Source: DATCMU01 sp036563245 (GTDB taxonomy: Bacteria; Pseudomonadota; Alphaproteobacteria; Rhizobiales; Devosiaceae). Taken from it: a DNA stretch of 64,000 bases. The stretch lies in assembly GCA_036563245.1 (NCBI GenBank), contig DATCMU010000050.1, positions 62,001-126,000 of the forward strand, in the 5' to 3' direction. The notes beneath the pieces are model-generated. The model made no database searches, was not told where the DNA came from, and saw only the letters and a list, made by a program, of their open reading frames with translations. Below, piece by piece: positions 43,721 to 52,967 of this stretch. The position numbers and the translations under genes are program-made. Within the stretch, counting starts at the first letter, position 1. The number at the start of each line of letters is the position of its first letter.

Positions 43721-45601
43721 ATGACCGTCCATGTCTCGGGACGCGGCCGCCGAATTGCGCTTGTCGGAGCGCCCAACAGCGGCAAGACCGCGCTGTTCAA
43801 TGCCCTGACAGGCAGCCGCCAGAAGGTCGGGAATTATCCCGGCGTCACGGTCGAGCGCAAGGCGGGCGCGATCGCCCTGCCCTCGGGTGCGACAGCACAT
43901 CTGATCGACCTGCCCGGCACCTATTCCTTGCGCGCGCGCAGCCCGGACGAACGGGTGACGCGCGACGTGCTCCTTGGACAGTTCGCCGGCGAACCGCCGC
44001 CCGACATGCTGGTATGCGTGATCGATGCGACCAACATGCGGCTCGGCCTGCGCCTGGCGCTCGAACTCAAGCGGGTCGGCCGTCCCATGCTGGTCGTTCT
44101 CAACATGATGGACATCGCGCGCTGGCGCGGCATCTCCTTCGATCTCGAACGCCTTTCAGCCGATCTCGGCGTGCCGGTCACAACGGCCTCGGCGGTACGG
44201 CGTGGCGGGACCGACGAGCTTCTTGATGCCCTCAATGCCGGAACGCCGATTGGTTCGACCGACGATCCAGCCAGCAGATGGTCGCCTCCATCCGCCGCCG
44301 AATTGCGCGCCGCCCAGCATGAGGCCGACAGGATCATCGCCTCCGCGGTCACGCTGCCGCCCAGTCCGGAAACCCTAACCACGCGGATCGATGCGGTTCT
44401 GCTGCACCCGATCGCCGGCCTTTTGTTCCTGCTCGCCCTGCTCTTCGTGATGTTCCAGGCCGTATTCAGTTGGGCGCAGCCGCTCATGGAGTTGATCTCC
44501 TCCGGCTTCGACTTGCTCGGGGCTGGCGTGCACGCCTATCTGCCCGCCGGCATGCTGCAGAGCTTTGTCGAGAACGGCGTGATCGCCGGCGTGGGAAGCG
44601 TGCTGGTCTTCCTGCCACAGATCCTGATCCTTTTCCTGTTCATCCTCTTGCTCGAGGACCTGGGCTACATGGCCCGGGCCGCCTTTCTCATGGACAAGGT
44701 CATGGGGGGCGCCGGACTGCATGGCCGGGCGTTCATTCCGCTGCTGTCGAGCTTTGCCTGTGCCATCCCCGGCATCATGGCCACCCGGGTGATCGACAAT
44801 CCGCGAGACCGGCTGACGACCATTCTGGTCGCCCCGCTGATGACCTGCTCGGCGCGCATCCCGGTCTATACCCTGATCATTTCCGCCTTCATTCCGGCCA
44901 GAACGGTCTGGGGCTTTGTCAGCCTGCAGGGCCTGGTCATGTTCGGTCTATATGCCACCGGCATCGTCAGTGCGCTCGGCGTGTCGTTTCTCGCCAGGTT
45001 CTTTTTCTGGCGGGAGAGCCCGACCCCGCCCTTCATGCTCGAACTGCCCGACTACAAGCTGCCGCGCCTGAAAAGCGTCGGCCTGGGGCTCTACCAGCGT
45101 GCGAAGATCTTCCTCAAGCGCGCCGGGACCACGATCTTTTCCATGATGGTGGTGATCTGGTTCCTCGCCTCGTTCCCGCTCCCGCCGCCCGACGCGACCG
45201 GGCCGGCCATCGAGTACAGTCTCGCCGCGGCCATCGGCAAGTTCATCGCCCCGGCCCTCGCGCCCATCGGCTTCAACTGGCAGATCAGCGTGGCGCTGGT
45301 TCCAGGAATGGCCGCGCGCGAAGTCGCCGTGGCCGCTCTTGGAACGGTCTACGCGGTGGGCGGCGAGGGAAGCGGCGAGCAGATCGGCCATATCCTTGCG
45401 CAGCAATGGAGCCTTGCGACCGCCCTGTCCCTGCTCGCGTGGTATATCTTTGCACCCCAGTGCGCCTCCACGCTCGCCGTCATCCGCCGGGAAACCGGCA
45501 GCTGGAAATGGATGGCCGTCACCTTCGGCTACATGCTGGCGCTCGCCTATATGGCTTCGCTCCTGACCTACAACCTCGCCGTGCTGCTTGGCGCGGGCTG
45601 A
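43721..45601 (+). CDS. feoB: Ferrous iron transporter FeoB
   Basis: GTPase-linked inner-membrane Fe(II) importer. The 626 residues are somewhat shorter than the usual 700-770. The N-terminal G domain has G1 GAPNSGKT, G2 GVTVERK, G3 DLPGTYSL and G4 NMMD. The membrane part contains the Gate-type segments with SSFACAIPGIMATRVI and MTCSARIPVYTLII, whose Cys residues are conserved in the family. The missing length is mainly in the spacer/C-terminal cytoplasmic region. It follows feoA by 13 bp. Confidence 0.95.
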   Translation: MTVHVSGRGRRIALVGAPNSGKTALFNALTGSRQKVGNYPGVTVERKAGAIALPSGATAHLIDLPGTYSLRARSPDERVTRDVLLGQFAGEPPPDMLVCVIDATNMRLGLRLALELKRVGRPMLVVLNMMDIARWRGISFDLERLSADLGVPVTTASAVRRGGTDELLDALNAGTPIGSTDDPASRWSPPSAAELRAAQHEADRIIASAVTLPPSPETLTTRIDAVLLHPIAGLLFLLALLFVMFQAVFSWAQPLMELISSGFDLLGAGVHAYLPAGMLQSFVENGVIAGVGSVLVFLPQILILFLFILLLEDLGYMARAAFLMDKVMGGAGLHGRAFIPLLSSFACAIPGIMATRVIDNPRDRLTTILVAPLMTCSARIPVYTLIISAFIPARTVWGFVSLQGLVMFGLYATGIVSALGVSFLARFFFWRESPTPPFMLELPDYKLPRLKSVGLGLYQRAKIFLKRAGTTIFSMMVVIWFLASFPLPPPDATGPAIEYSLAAAIGKFIAPALAPIGFNWQISVALVPGMAAREVAVAALGTVYAVGGEGSGEQIGHILAQQWSLATALSLLAWYIFAPQCASTLAVIRRETGSWKWMAVTFGYMLALAYMASLLTYNLAVLLGAG

Positions 45602-45677
45602 CAATGCCGCTGGGTGCACGTCCTTGCATTCCCCGGCCCAGCCCCTACCTTGAGACCCGCGCCAAGAGGGTCCGTCC

Positions 45678-47132
45678 GTGCCGAAATCGCCGATTACCAT
45701 AACTGACGAAATCGGCATTGCCCTGGGCAATCTGGCCGATGCCGCAACCAGCCCCCTCACCCCGACCCTTCGGCTGGGCGTGACCGGGCTGAGCCGGGCC
45801 GGCAAGACGATCTTCATTACGGCGCTGGTTCACAACCTGCTCAACGGCACCCGCCTGCCCGGCTTTGCGCCTTTGACCGAGGGCCGGCTGATCGGGGTGC
45901 GGCTCGATGAGCACGAAGACCATGCGGTGCCACGTTTTGCCTATGAGCAGCACCTTGGGTCATTGACAGGGCCCGAACCGGCCTGGCCCGAATCCACAAG
46001 GCGTATCTCGCAATTGCGGCTCACCCTGAAATACCAGAGCAGAAACTGGATCGGCGGCCTAGTCGGCCCCAGTCAAATGCATCTCGACATCGTCGATTAT
46101 CCTGGGGAATGGCTTCTCGATCTGCCGCTGCTCAACCTTTCCTACGCGCAATGGTCGCGGGAGGCCCTGGAGCGCGCTGAACGCGTGAAAGACGCCGAAG
46201 CCCGGCCCTTTTTCGAGGCTATGTCGGCTATCGACGCCACGGCCGAGGCCACAGAGCCTGCGGCCGAGGCCCTCGCCACCGCCTTCGCCGCATACCTGCG
46301 CGAAAGCCGCAAGGACGGGCGGGCTCTGTCCACCCTGCCGCCGGGCCGGTTCCTGATGCCCGGCGACCTCGAGGGCTCGCCTGCCCTGACCTTCGCGCCG
46401 TTGCCGCCCCTCCCCGGCCACACGGATCGCCGGTCGCTCCACGCCATGCTCGAGCGCCGCTACGAAGCCTACAGGAGGCTCGTCGTTCGGCCCTTCTTCC
46501 GCGATCATTTCGCCAGGCTCGACCGCCAGATCGTGCTGGTCGACACGCTGCGCGCCCTCAATGTCGGCCCCGATGCCGTTGCAGACCTCGAAAGCGCAAT
46601 TACCGCGGTCATGGCCTGCTTCAGGCAGGGTTCGGGAAACCCGGTTTCGCGCCTGCTGTCGCGTCGCATCGACCGCATTCTTTTTGCCGCAACCAAGGCA
46701 GATCACCTGCACCACACCTCGCACGACCGGCTTCAGGCCATTCTCGAGCGCATGGTGGCGCGCGCCGCACGCCGGTCGCGGTACCATGGCGCCAGAACTG
46801 CTTCCATGGCAATTGCTGCCATCCGGGCAACCCGGGAAGGCACCATCGAGGACAAGGGTGAAAAACTGCCATGCATCGTGGGCACGCCGCAGGCTGGCGA
46901 GCACCTCGGGAACATCACTTATGACGGCAAAACCGAAATCGCCTTGTTTCCCGGTGACTTGCCCGGCGATCCGGAATCCGTCTTTCAGGAAGGCAGCGTC
47001 CCTGTTCCGCTCCACTTCCTGCGGTTCAATCCTCCCGGAGGCCTGTCGCGATCCGGCGATGGCGCCGTCGTCCTTCCCCATATCCGGCTTGATCGCGCCC
47101 TCGACTTCCTGATCGGAGACTGGCTGAAATGA
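45678..47132 (+). CDS. ycjX: YcjX-family GTP-binding protein
   Basis: Predicted P-loop GTPase of the stress-associated YcjX group. The 484 residues have Walker A GLSRAGKT near 36-43, the conserved SRNWIGGLVGPSQMHLDIVDYPGEWLLDLPLL block with switch-like DYPGEW, and the later FFRDHFARLDRQIVLVDTLRALN and FAATKADHLHH (an NKxD-like TKAD). Translation starts at GTG 45678. It overlaps the YcjF partner by 4 bp (ATGA), the usual arrangement of the pair. The exact function is unknown in the family. Confidence 0.9.
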   Translation: MPKSPITITDEIGIALGNLADAATSPLTPTLRLGVTGLSRAGKTIFITALVHNLLNGTRLPGFAPLTEGRLIGVRLDEHEDHAVPRFAYEQHLGSLTGPEPAWPESTRRISQLRLTLKYQSRNWIGGLVGPSQMHLDIVDYPGEWLLDLPLLNLSYAQWSREALERAERVKDAEARPFFEAMSAIDATAEATEPAAEALATAFAAYLRESRKDGRALSTLPPGRFLMPGDLEGSPALTFAPLPPLPGHTDRRSLHAMLERRYEAYRRLVVRPFFRDHFARLDRQIVLVDTLRALNVGPDAVADLESAITAVMACFRQGSGNPVSRLLSRRIDRILFAATKADHLHHTSHDRLQAILERMVARAARRSRYHGARTASMAIAAIRATREGTIEDKGEKLPCIVGTPQAGEHLGNITYDGKTEIALFPGDLPGDPESVFQEGSVPVPLHFLRFNPPGGLSRSGDGAVVLPHIRLDRALDFLIGDWLK

Positions 47133-48190
47133 GAGAACCGCGCGCGCAAGCCCTCGAACCGGAAGCGCTTGCGGCCGAAGCGCGGCCTGCGCGCCAACCG
47201 CGCGCATTCACCCGCGACGAGATCGAGACCGTTCCCCATGAGGTCGAGGCGCGGCTGGAGACCCTGACCGACGGCAACTTGCCGGATCTGCCTGAACTCG
47301 CGCCGCAAAAAGCCTACCGACGCATGGGATGGCTGGCGCGGACAGGCCTGGCCGCCGGCGGTATTCTGATCAGTCTTGCCCTTGGGCTATGGGTGGACCA
47401 GCTGCTGCGCGACCTGTTCGACCGATTTCCCGCGCTTGGCTGGATCGGTCTTGCCGCCGCCGCGCTTGCCGGCATCGCTATTCTGGCGTTGGCCCTGCGC
47501 GAACTGCTGGCCCTGCGGCGCCTGCGCGTGCTCGATGGTCTCAGGCGCGCGGCAAGCGAAGCGATCGAAACCGACAATCCGGATCGCGGCAGAGCCGTCC
47601 TCTCCGAACTTTCAGGGCTCTACCACGCCCGCCCCGATTTGGCGAATGCGCGTAACGTACTTGCGGAAAACACGCAGGACCTGTTCGACGGCTCCGCCAT
47701 CGTACACCACGCAGAGCGCGTCCTGATGTCGCCGCTGGATGGCCGGGCCAGGGCGCTCACCGCGAATGCCGCGCGTCGTGTTGCCGTGGTGACCGCCATT
47801 TCGCCACGCGCGCTCGTCGATATCGGCTTCGTTGTCTATGAAAGCTTCCGGCTCGCGGGCGCCATTTCACGTCTCTACGGTGCGCGGCCCGGCTTCTTTG
47901 GCTCGATCGGTCTCACCCGCGCCATCCTCTCCCATCTCGCGGTTACCGGTGGCGTCGCGCTTGGCGACAGCGTGGCCCAGCAACTGGTCGGGCACGGATT
48001 GGCGGCAAGGCTGTCGGCCCGGCTTGGCGAGGGTCTGGTCAATGGCCTGATGACGGTGCGCGTGGGCATTGCGGCCATGCGCGTGGTGCGGCCCTTGCCG
48101 TTTGATGCGCTCAAGGCGCCGACTGTGGCCGATTTCATCCCCGAACTGGCGAAGGTCGCCGGCGTGGGCAAGAAGGAATCCGGAGTTTAG
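47129..48190 (+). CDS. ycjF: YcjF-family membrane protein (TIGR01620)
   Basis: Membrane partner of YcjX. The 353 residues have a charged N-terminal cytosolic part, two transmembrane helices (about 70-90 and 105-125), and the conserved C-terminal region with TANAARRVAVVTAISPRALVDIGFVVYESFRLAGAISRLYGARPGFFG. The ATG overlaps the ycjX stop codon. Its TAG stop codon overlaps the left edge of a palindromic repeat. Confidence 0.88.
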   Translation: MREPRAQALEPEALAAEARPARQPRAFTRDEIETVPHEVEARLETLTDGNLPDLPELAPQKAYRRMGWLARTGLAAGGILISLALGLWVDQLLRDLFDRFPALGWIGLAAAALAGIAILALALRELLALRRLRVLDGLRRAASEAIETDNPDRGRAVLSELSGLYHARPDLANARNVLAENTQDLFDGSAIVHHAERVLMSPLDGRARALTANAARRVAVVTAISPRALVDIGFVVYESFRLAGAISRLYGARPGFFGSIGLTRAILSHLAVTGGVALGDSVAQQLVGHGLAARLSARLGEGLVNGLMTVRVGIAAMRVVRPLPFDALKAPTVADFIPELAKVAGVGKKESGV

Positions 48191-48254
48191 AGCGCTTTCA
48201 GGAAAAGTGGAAACGGTTTTCCGGTTCGAAAGCGCGACCACTCAACGCCGTCTA
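48188..48254. repeat. Dispersed palindrome, copy 3 (short form, different outer stem)
   Basis: 67 bp between convergent ycjF and the LysE-type gene. The outer stem is GCGCTTTC / GAAAGCGC (8 bp, perfect) and the inner stem GGAAAA / TTTTCC around GTGGAAACGG. The inner core matches copy 1, while the outer stem differs on both arms in a complementary way. Its left edge holds the TAG of ycjF and its right edge (CTA, 48252-48254) the TAG of the opposite gene. Confidence 0.85.
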
Positions 48255-48866
48255 GCCCCGGGCGATGATATAGGCCGCCGCGCCGCCGATGGCCGCGGCT
48301 GCGGTGCGATTCATTGCCTTGAGCGCCTTGGGATTGCTCAGCATCCGCCGCGCCCGCGATGCCAGCGCGATATAGGGGATGACCACCGCATAGAGCACAA
48401 GAACGGTCGCCACTGCGAGGCCCAGATAGCCCTGCAGGGTCACAGCATGCACATCGACCACGGTTGGCAGGAGCGCCAGGTAGAAGATGATCGTCTTGGG
48501 ATTGCCCAGGGTCAGCGCATACCCGCCCGCCAGCGCGGCCCAGCCCCCCTTGCCCTTCTGCGCGCTCAGCTTCTCGGTCGTTATGCCGGCCGTCCAGAAG
48601 TGCCACGCGAGATAGCCCAGATACGCCGCTCCCAGGTACCGCACGACCAGAAATATGCCTTCGAAGGCCTGCGCCAGCGCGGCAAGGCCGAAAACCGAAA
48701 AGGTGAGATAGGTCAGGTCGCCCAGAACCAGCCCGGTAACGAAGACCAGGGCTGGCCGAAACCCGGCGCCCAGGGCTTTTCCGACGCAGGCCGTGATTCC
48801 GGGCCCGGGAATCGCCGCAGCAATGCCCAGTGCAAGCGCATATGTGAGGTAATCGAATATCTGCAT
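48252..48866 (-). CDS. LysE/RhtB-family exporter
   Basis: Predicted amino-acid efflux protein of the inner membrane. The 204 residues have six hydrophobic helices and the family motifs AIPGPGITACVGKALGAGFRPALVFVTGLVLGDL near the N-terminus and GGYALTLGNPKTIIFYLALLP in the middle. The substrate cannot be predicted. It is a single gene; its stop codon lies in a palindromic repeat. Confidence 0.9.
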   Translation of the reverse strand: MQIFDYLTYALALGIAAAIPGPGITACVGKALGAGFRPALVFVTGLVLGDLTYLTFSVFGLAALAQAFEGIFLVVRYLGAAYLGYLAWHFWTAGITTEKLSAQKGKGGWAALAGGYALTLGNPKTIIFYLALLPTVVDVHAVTLQGYLGLAVATVLVLYAVVIPYIALASRARRMLSNPKALKAMNRTAAAAIGGAAAYIIARG

Positions 48867-48983
48867 GATCGCACACGGATTGACCGGCGCTCTTTATCAC
48901 CGCCGCGCCAGCCTTGCATCAACTCAATATTGCACAATTGCCAACTTGACCGCATGTGAGGCGGGGTCTATCGCAATTGCACG

Positions 48984-50192
48984 ATGATCAAGCTCCCACC
49001 CGCCCTTCAGCGTTTCCAGACCCCTTTCGTCCTGCTCCTGCTGATGACGATCGCCAACCAGATCGGTTTTTCCGCCTGGACGACGATCCTGAACAACTTC
49101 GCCGAGCACGAAGCCGGTTTCAACGGCGCTGATATCGGGCTTCTGCAGTCGATCCGCGAGATTCCCGGCTTCCTGGCCTTCACCGCGATCTTCGTGCTCT
49201 TGCTGCTGCGCGAACAGGTCTTTGCGCTCCTGGCGCTGGTCCTTCTCGCCATCGGGGTCATGGCGACCGGCATGTTCCCCACCCTTGGCGGCCTGCTGAT
49301 CACCACCTTCATCATGTCGACCGGGTTCCACTATTTCGAGACGATGAACCAGTCCCTGCAATTGCAGTGGTTGCCCAGGGCAACCGCGCCACGCCAGATC
49401 GGCCAGATTCTCGCTGCCGGCTCGGTTGGGCAACTGATCGTCTTCGGCCTGATCATCCTGTTCTGGCAGGTGTTCGGCTGGTCCTATGCCCTCATGCTGG
49501 GCCTCTTCGGTGGCGCCACGCTGGTGCTGGTCGCCCTGATGACCGTCGGTTTCCCGCAATTCCGCGAGGATGTGCCGCAAATCAAGAAGATCGTGCTGCG
49601 CAAGCGCTACTGGCTCTATTATGCGCTGGTGTTCCTTGGCGGCGCGCGAAGGCAGATATTCGTGGTGTTCGCCGCATGGATGATGGTCGAGAAGTTCGGC
49701 TACACGGTCGAGAACATCTCGTACCTGTTCATCATCAATGTCGTCTTCAACATGTATGTCGCGCCCCGCGTCGGCGCGATGATCATCCGTTACGGCGAGC
49801 GCGCGGCGCTCAGTTTCGAATATCTGGGGCTGGTGATCATCTTCACCAGCTACGCCTTCGTCACCGACCCCAATGTCGCCGCCGCGCTCTATGTTATCGA
49901 CAACGCGTTCTTTGCCCTGGCCATCGCCCAGAAAACCTATTTGCAGAAGATCGCCGACCCACAGGACATGGCGCCCACCTCGTCGGTCGCCTTCACCATC
50001 AATCACATCATTGCCGTGGTGATGCCCGCCAGTTTCGGCCTGATCTGGCTCTTCGATCCGGCCTTCGTGTTCCTCACCGGCGCCGCGCTGTCGTTGTGTT
50101 CGCTGGTTCTCGCGCAGCTTGTGCCGCGCGATCCCGATGCCGGCAACGAGGTCAGGCTTCCCTGGCGACCGGCGCCCGCGCCGGCCCAGTGA
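48984..50192 (+). CDS. MFS transporter
   Basis: Inner-membrane transporter of 402 residues with about 12 predicted helices. Features include the N-terminal LLLLMTIANQIGFSAWTTILNNFAEHEAGFNGADIGLLQSIREIPGFLAF and the mid-protein basic loop FREDVPQIKKIVLRKRYWLYY between the two halves. The pattern of a helix-rich first half followed by FVVFAAWMMVEKFGYTVENISYLFIIN fits the major facilitator superfamily. The substrate is unknown. Confidence 0.85.
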   Translation: MIKLPPALQRFQTPFVLLLLMTIANQIGFSAWTTILNNFAEHEAGFNGADIGLLQSIREIPGFLAFTAIFVLLLLREQVFALLALVLLAIGVMATGMFPTLGGLLITTFIMSTGFHYFETMNQSLQLQWLPRATAPRQIGQILAAGSVGQLIVFGLIILFWQVFGWSYALMLGLFGGATLVLVALMTVGFPQFREDVPQIKKIVLRKRYWLYYALVFLGGARRQIFVVFAAWMMVEKFGYTVENISYLFIINVVFNMYVAPRVGAMIIRYGERAALSFEYLGLVIIFTSYAFVTDPNVAAALYVIDNAFFALAIAQKTYLQKIADPQDMAPTSSVAFTINHIIAVVMPASFGLIWLFDPAFVFLTGAALSLCSLVLAQLVPRDPDAGNEVRLPWRPAPAPAQ

Positions 50193-50210
50193 CGACCCGG
50201 GATCAAAGGC

Positions 50211-50543
50211 TCAGGCGGCCGCTTCCTCGCTCCTGCTTGACGGGCAGAGGGTCACCCGAAGCCCATCGAGTTCTTCGGTCATCAGGATCTGGCAAGACAG
50301 GCGCGAATTGACCTCGGCGTCCGGCACCGTGTCCAGCATGGTCTCTTCTTCCTCGCTCGGCCCGTCCAGCCGTTCGATCCATTCCTCATCGACATAGACA
50401 GCGCAGGTTGCACACGCGCAGGCGCCACCGCACTCGGCCTTGATATCAAGCCCCCAGTCGCGGATCACTTCCATGACCCGCCAGCCCTCCATGGCCTCCA
50501 GTTCGTGTTCCACACCCTTGCGGTCGGTAACGACGATCTTCAT
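50211..50543 (-). CDS. [2Fe-2S] ferredoxin (adrenodoxin-like)
   Basis: Small electron carrier. The 110 residues have cluster ligands Cys38, Cys44, Cys47 (CGGACACATC) and Cys84 (RLSCQI), spaced as in vertebrate-type/ISC ferredoxins. It is 63 bp downstream of the ferredoxin reductase gene on the same strand and close to ferredoxin-type sulfite reductase, so it may feed that enzyme (inference). It ends convergently with the MFS gene. Confidence 0.92.
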   Translation of the reverse strand: MKIVVTDRKGVEHELEAMEGWRVMEVIRDWGLDIKAECGGACACATCAVYVDEEWIERLDGPSEEEETMLDTVPDAEVNSRLSCQILMTEELDGLRVTLCPSSRSEEAAA

Positions 50544-50606
50544 TCTGCGCTATCCATCCATGCGCGGCCGGCAATTCACGCGCGGCCGGGTTGGTTCCTA
50601 TCGGCG

Positions 50607-51638
50607 TCAGACGACGCCGAGCTTCTTTTGCAGCTTGGTGGACGACGTCGTGTACTGGAACACGACCTTCTCCTCCGGCGAAACGATCTTCTTGGCCGCC
50701 TGCGCCATCAGCGCCGCCTCGTGGAAGCCGGACAGGATCAATTTCAGCTTGCCCGGATAAGTATTGATGTCGCCGATGGCGAATACGCCGTGGCGCGAGG
50801 TCTCGAACCTGGCCGTATCCACCACGATCAGGTTGTCCTCCAGGTCGAGGCCCCAATCCGAAACGGGGCCGAGTTTCATGGTCAGCCCGAAGAACGGCAT
50901 CAGCCGCGTTGCGGGAACTTCCATCTCGCCCGCGTCGGTCTTGAGGACAACTTTGGCGAGATTGCCGTCTTCGCCCTCCAGGCGAACCGCCTGCCCGATC
51001 ACAAGCGAAATCTTGCCATCCGCCACCAGCGCCTTCATGTCATTCACCGAAGCCGGCGCCGCGCGGAATACGTCACGCCGATGCACCAGCGTGAGCGAAC
51101 GCGCCAGCGGCTGCAGGTTCAGCGTCCAGTCCAGCGCGCTGTCCCCGCCCCCCACGATCACCAGGTCCTGGTCGCGGAAATCCTCCATCCGGCGCACGGA
51201 GTAGAATACCGATTTGCCCTCGAATGCCTCGATGCCCTCGATCGGCGGGCGCTTGGGCTGGAATGACCCCCCGCCCGCGGCGATGACCACCACCTTGGCG
51301 ACAAACACCTCGTCGGCATCGGTGGTGACCTTGAACGACCCATCCGCCAGCTTGTCCACGCCCGAGACCATCCGGTTGAAATGGAACTGGGCGCCGAAGG
51401 GCGCGATCTGCTCCATCAGCCTGTCGGTCAGTTGCTGGCCGGTAATGATCGGGTAGCCGGGAATGTCGTAGATGGGCTTCTCCGGATAGAGTTCCGCGCA
51501 TTGCCCGCCGGGGCGGTCGAGAATGTCGATGACGTGGCACTTCATGTCCAGAAGGCCAAGTTCAAACACAGCAAACAGCCCCACCGGGCCCGCGCCAATC
51601 ACAACAACGTCGGTGGAGATTTCGTTTCCGCTCATCAT
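50607..51638 (-). CDS. Ferredoxin--NADP+ reductase (thioredoxin-reductase-like type)
   Basis: FAD enzyme that passes electrons between NADPH and ferredoxin. The 343 residues have the FAD-binding GAGPVGLFAVFELGLLDMKCHVID, GGQCAELYPEKPIYDIPG, the NADPH-binding VIVGGGDSALDW with VHRRDVFRA, and the C-terminal FAIGDINTYPGKLKLILSGFHEAALMA. The CxxC redox pair of thioredoxin reductase is absent, which assigns it to the FNR subgroup. It lies between the ferredoxin gene and cysH. Confidence 0.92.
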   Translation of the reverse strand: MMSGNEISTDVVVIGAGPVGLFAVFELGLLDMKCHVIDILDRPGGQCAELYPEKPIYDIPGYPIITGQQLTDRLMEQIAPFGAQFHFNRMVSGVDKLADGSFKVTTDADEVFVAKVVVIAAGGGSFQPKRPPIEGIEAFEGKSVFYSVRRMEDFRDQDLVIVGGGDSALDWTLNLQPLARSLTLVHRRDVFRAAPASVNDMKALVADGKISLVIGQAVRLEGEDGNLAKVVLKTDAGEMEVPATRLMPFFGLTMKLGPVSDWGLDLEDNLIVVDTARFETSRHGVFAIGDINTYPGKLKLILSGFHEAALMAQAAKKIVSPEEKVVFQYTTSSTKLQKKLGVV

Positions 51639-51680
51639 CTACTCGGTTCGATTTCAGAAAAATTTGGGTTCGACTGGCGC

Positions 51681-52967
51681 TTATGCGCCAACTGCGCGGC
51701 GAAGAAAAGGCCGCGTGCCCAGCGGCACTTCCCTGGAAGCGCCGATTGGCTGAAGAAACACCGATACGGCGGCCAGCTTGCCTTCGGCAAGGGCCTTTCT
51801 GGTCGCGCCATGTGTCACCACAAAGGCATTGACGCCACAACGACGCATGAACGGGATCTGGTCGGCGAGTACATCGCCCACGGCCCGCACTTCGCCGTCA
51901 TAGCCAAACCGCTCCACCAGAAGCCGGGCGGTCGTGTAGCCGCGGCCATCGGTAAAGGCGGGAAAGGCGATGGCGACCGACACGAAACGGCTGAGGTCTT
52001 CCCCTACGTCCTCGATCCGCTCCCCGGGCGCGACCAGTAGCCCCAAGGGCCGCGGATTCGCCAGGAAAGCTTGCCGGCGTTCGACAAAAACTGCCAGTGG
52101 GACATGGACATAGCCCACGGTCGAGGCATCGTCGCCGTCCTCCCACGCACGGAAGGGATCGGCGATGAACTGGCCGTCCTTGAAAAGGGTATGACCGTTG
52201 TCATGGCCCGGCCTGGCAATATGTCCGCTCACGTCGAAGTGGATCCCGCATTCTGTCTTGTTGAACCCGCGCCAACGACCGGCGCGCGCGTTTTCGCCAT
52301 CTGCGACCGCTGAAGTGCAGGGCGCGCAACCGATCGACCGATAGCCCTCCGCAAACAACGGGTGGTCGGGCAGATCATGCGCCTTCTTGTAGGCAGCGAT
52401 GTCGTCCTCGGTCCAATAAGCCAGCGGATTGACCTTGATCCGGCCGTCGCTGGTCAGTTCGAAATGCGGCAACACGCCGCGTTCGGATGTCTGGAAGCGC
52501 TTCCGCCCTGTCACCCAGCCGGCAAATCCGGCAAGTGCGGCATCGAGCGGCTCTGTCTTTCGGATATGGCAGCAAGAATCGGGGTCGCTTTGCCACAGGG
52601 TTCCCAAGGGATCGAACCGCCCAAGGTCCGCCGGATCGGGGCGCAGCGTGCGTACGTCGCTCAACCCGAACCGCGAACGCAACTCTTCCACATAGTCCAG
52701 CGTTTCGGGGAAATGCTTGCCCGTCTCAAGGAACAGGACAGGCAGGTCGCGATCCACCTGGGCAATCATGTGCAACAGGACAACCGAATCGGCGCCGAAC
52801 GATGACACCACCGCCAGTTCACCGCGCAGGATATCCTCGGCCGCCTGACGGACCACACTGATCGCATCATGCTCGTCGAACATGCCGTTGAGCGCAACGA
52901 TTCCGAGCTCACGAAGGCGGTCGCGCTGTACCGGAACCGATCCCGGCCTTGCTTCACTGGGAGCCAT
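51681..52967 (-). CDS. cysH: Adenylyl-sulfate (APS/PAPS) reductase fused to DUF934
   Basis: Reduces activated sulfate to sulfite. The 428 residues form a single open frame. The N-terminal 250 are CysH: SSFGADSVVLLHM, then the [4Fe-4S] cysteines Cys132-Cys133 (SCCHIRKTEPL) and Cys214/217 (IGCAPC), which indicate the APS-using type, and catalytic Cys240 (TECGIH). From about 260 a DUF934 domain follows (LFKDGQFIADPFRAW, AFPAFTDGRGYTTARLL, RAVGDVLADQIPFMRRCG). These are usually separate neighbouring genes, so this is a fusion. I chose the ATG at 52967, with AAGGAGG upstream, overlapping the sulfite reductase gene by 14 bp. Confidence 0.93.
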   Translation of the reverse strand: MAPSEARPGSVPVQRDRLRELGIVALNGMFDEHDAISVVRQAAEDILRGELAVVSSFGADSVVLLHMIAQVDRDLPVLFLETGKHFPETLDYVEELRSRFGLSDVRTLRPDPADLGRFDPLGTLWQSDPDSCCHIRKTEPLDAALAGFAGWVTGRKRFQTSERGVLPHFELTSDGRIKVNPLAYWTEDDIAAYKKAHDLPDHPLFAEGYRSIGCAPCTSAVADGENARAGRWRGFNKTECGIHFDVSGHIARPGHDNGHTLFKDGQFIADPFRAWEDGDDASTVGYVHVPLAVFVERRQAFLANPRPLGLLVAPGERIEDVGEDLSRFVSVAIAFPAFTDGRGYTTARLLVERFGYDGEVRAVGDVLADQIPFMRRCGVNAFVVTHGATRKALAEGKLAAVSVFLQPIGASREVPLGTRPFLRRAVGA

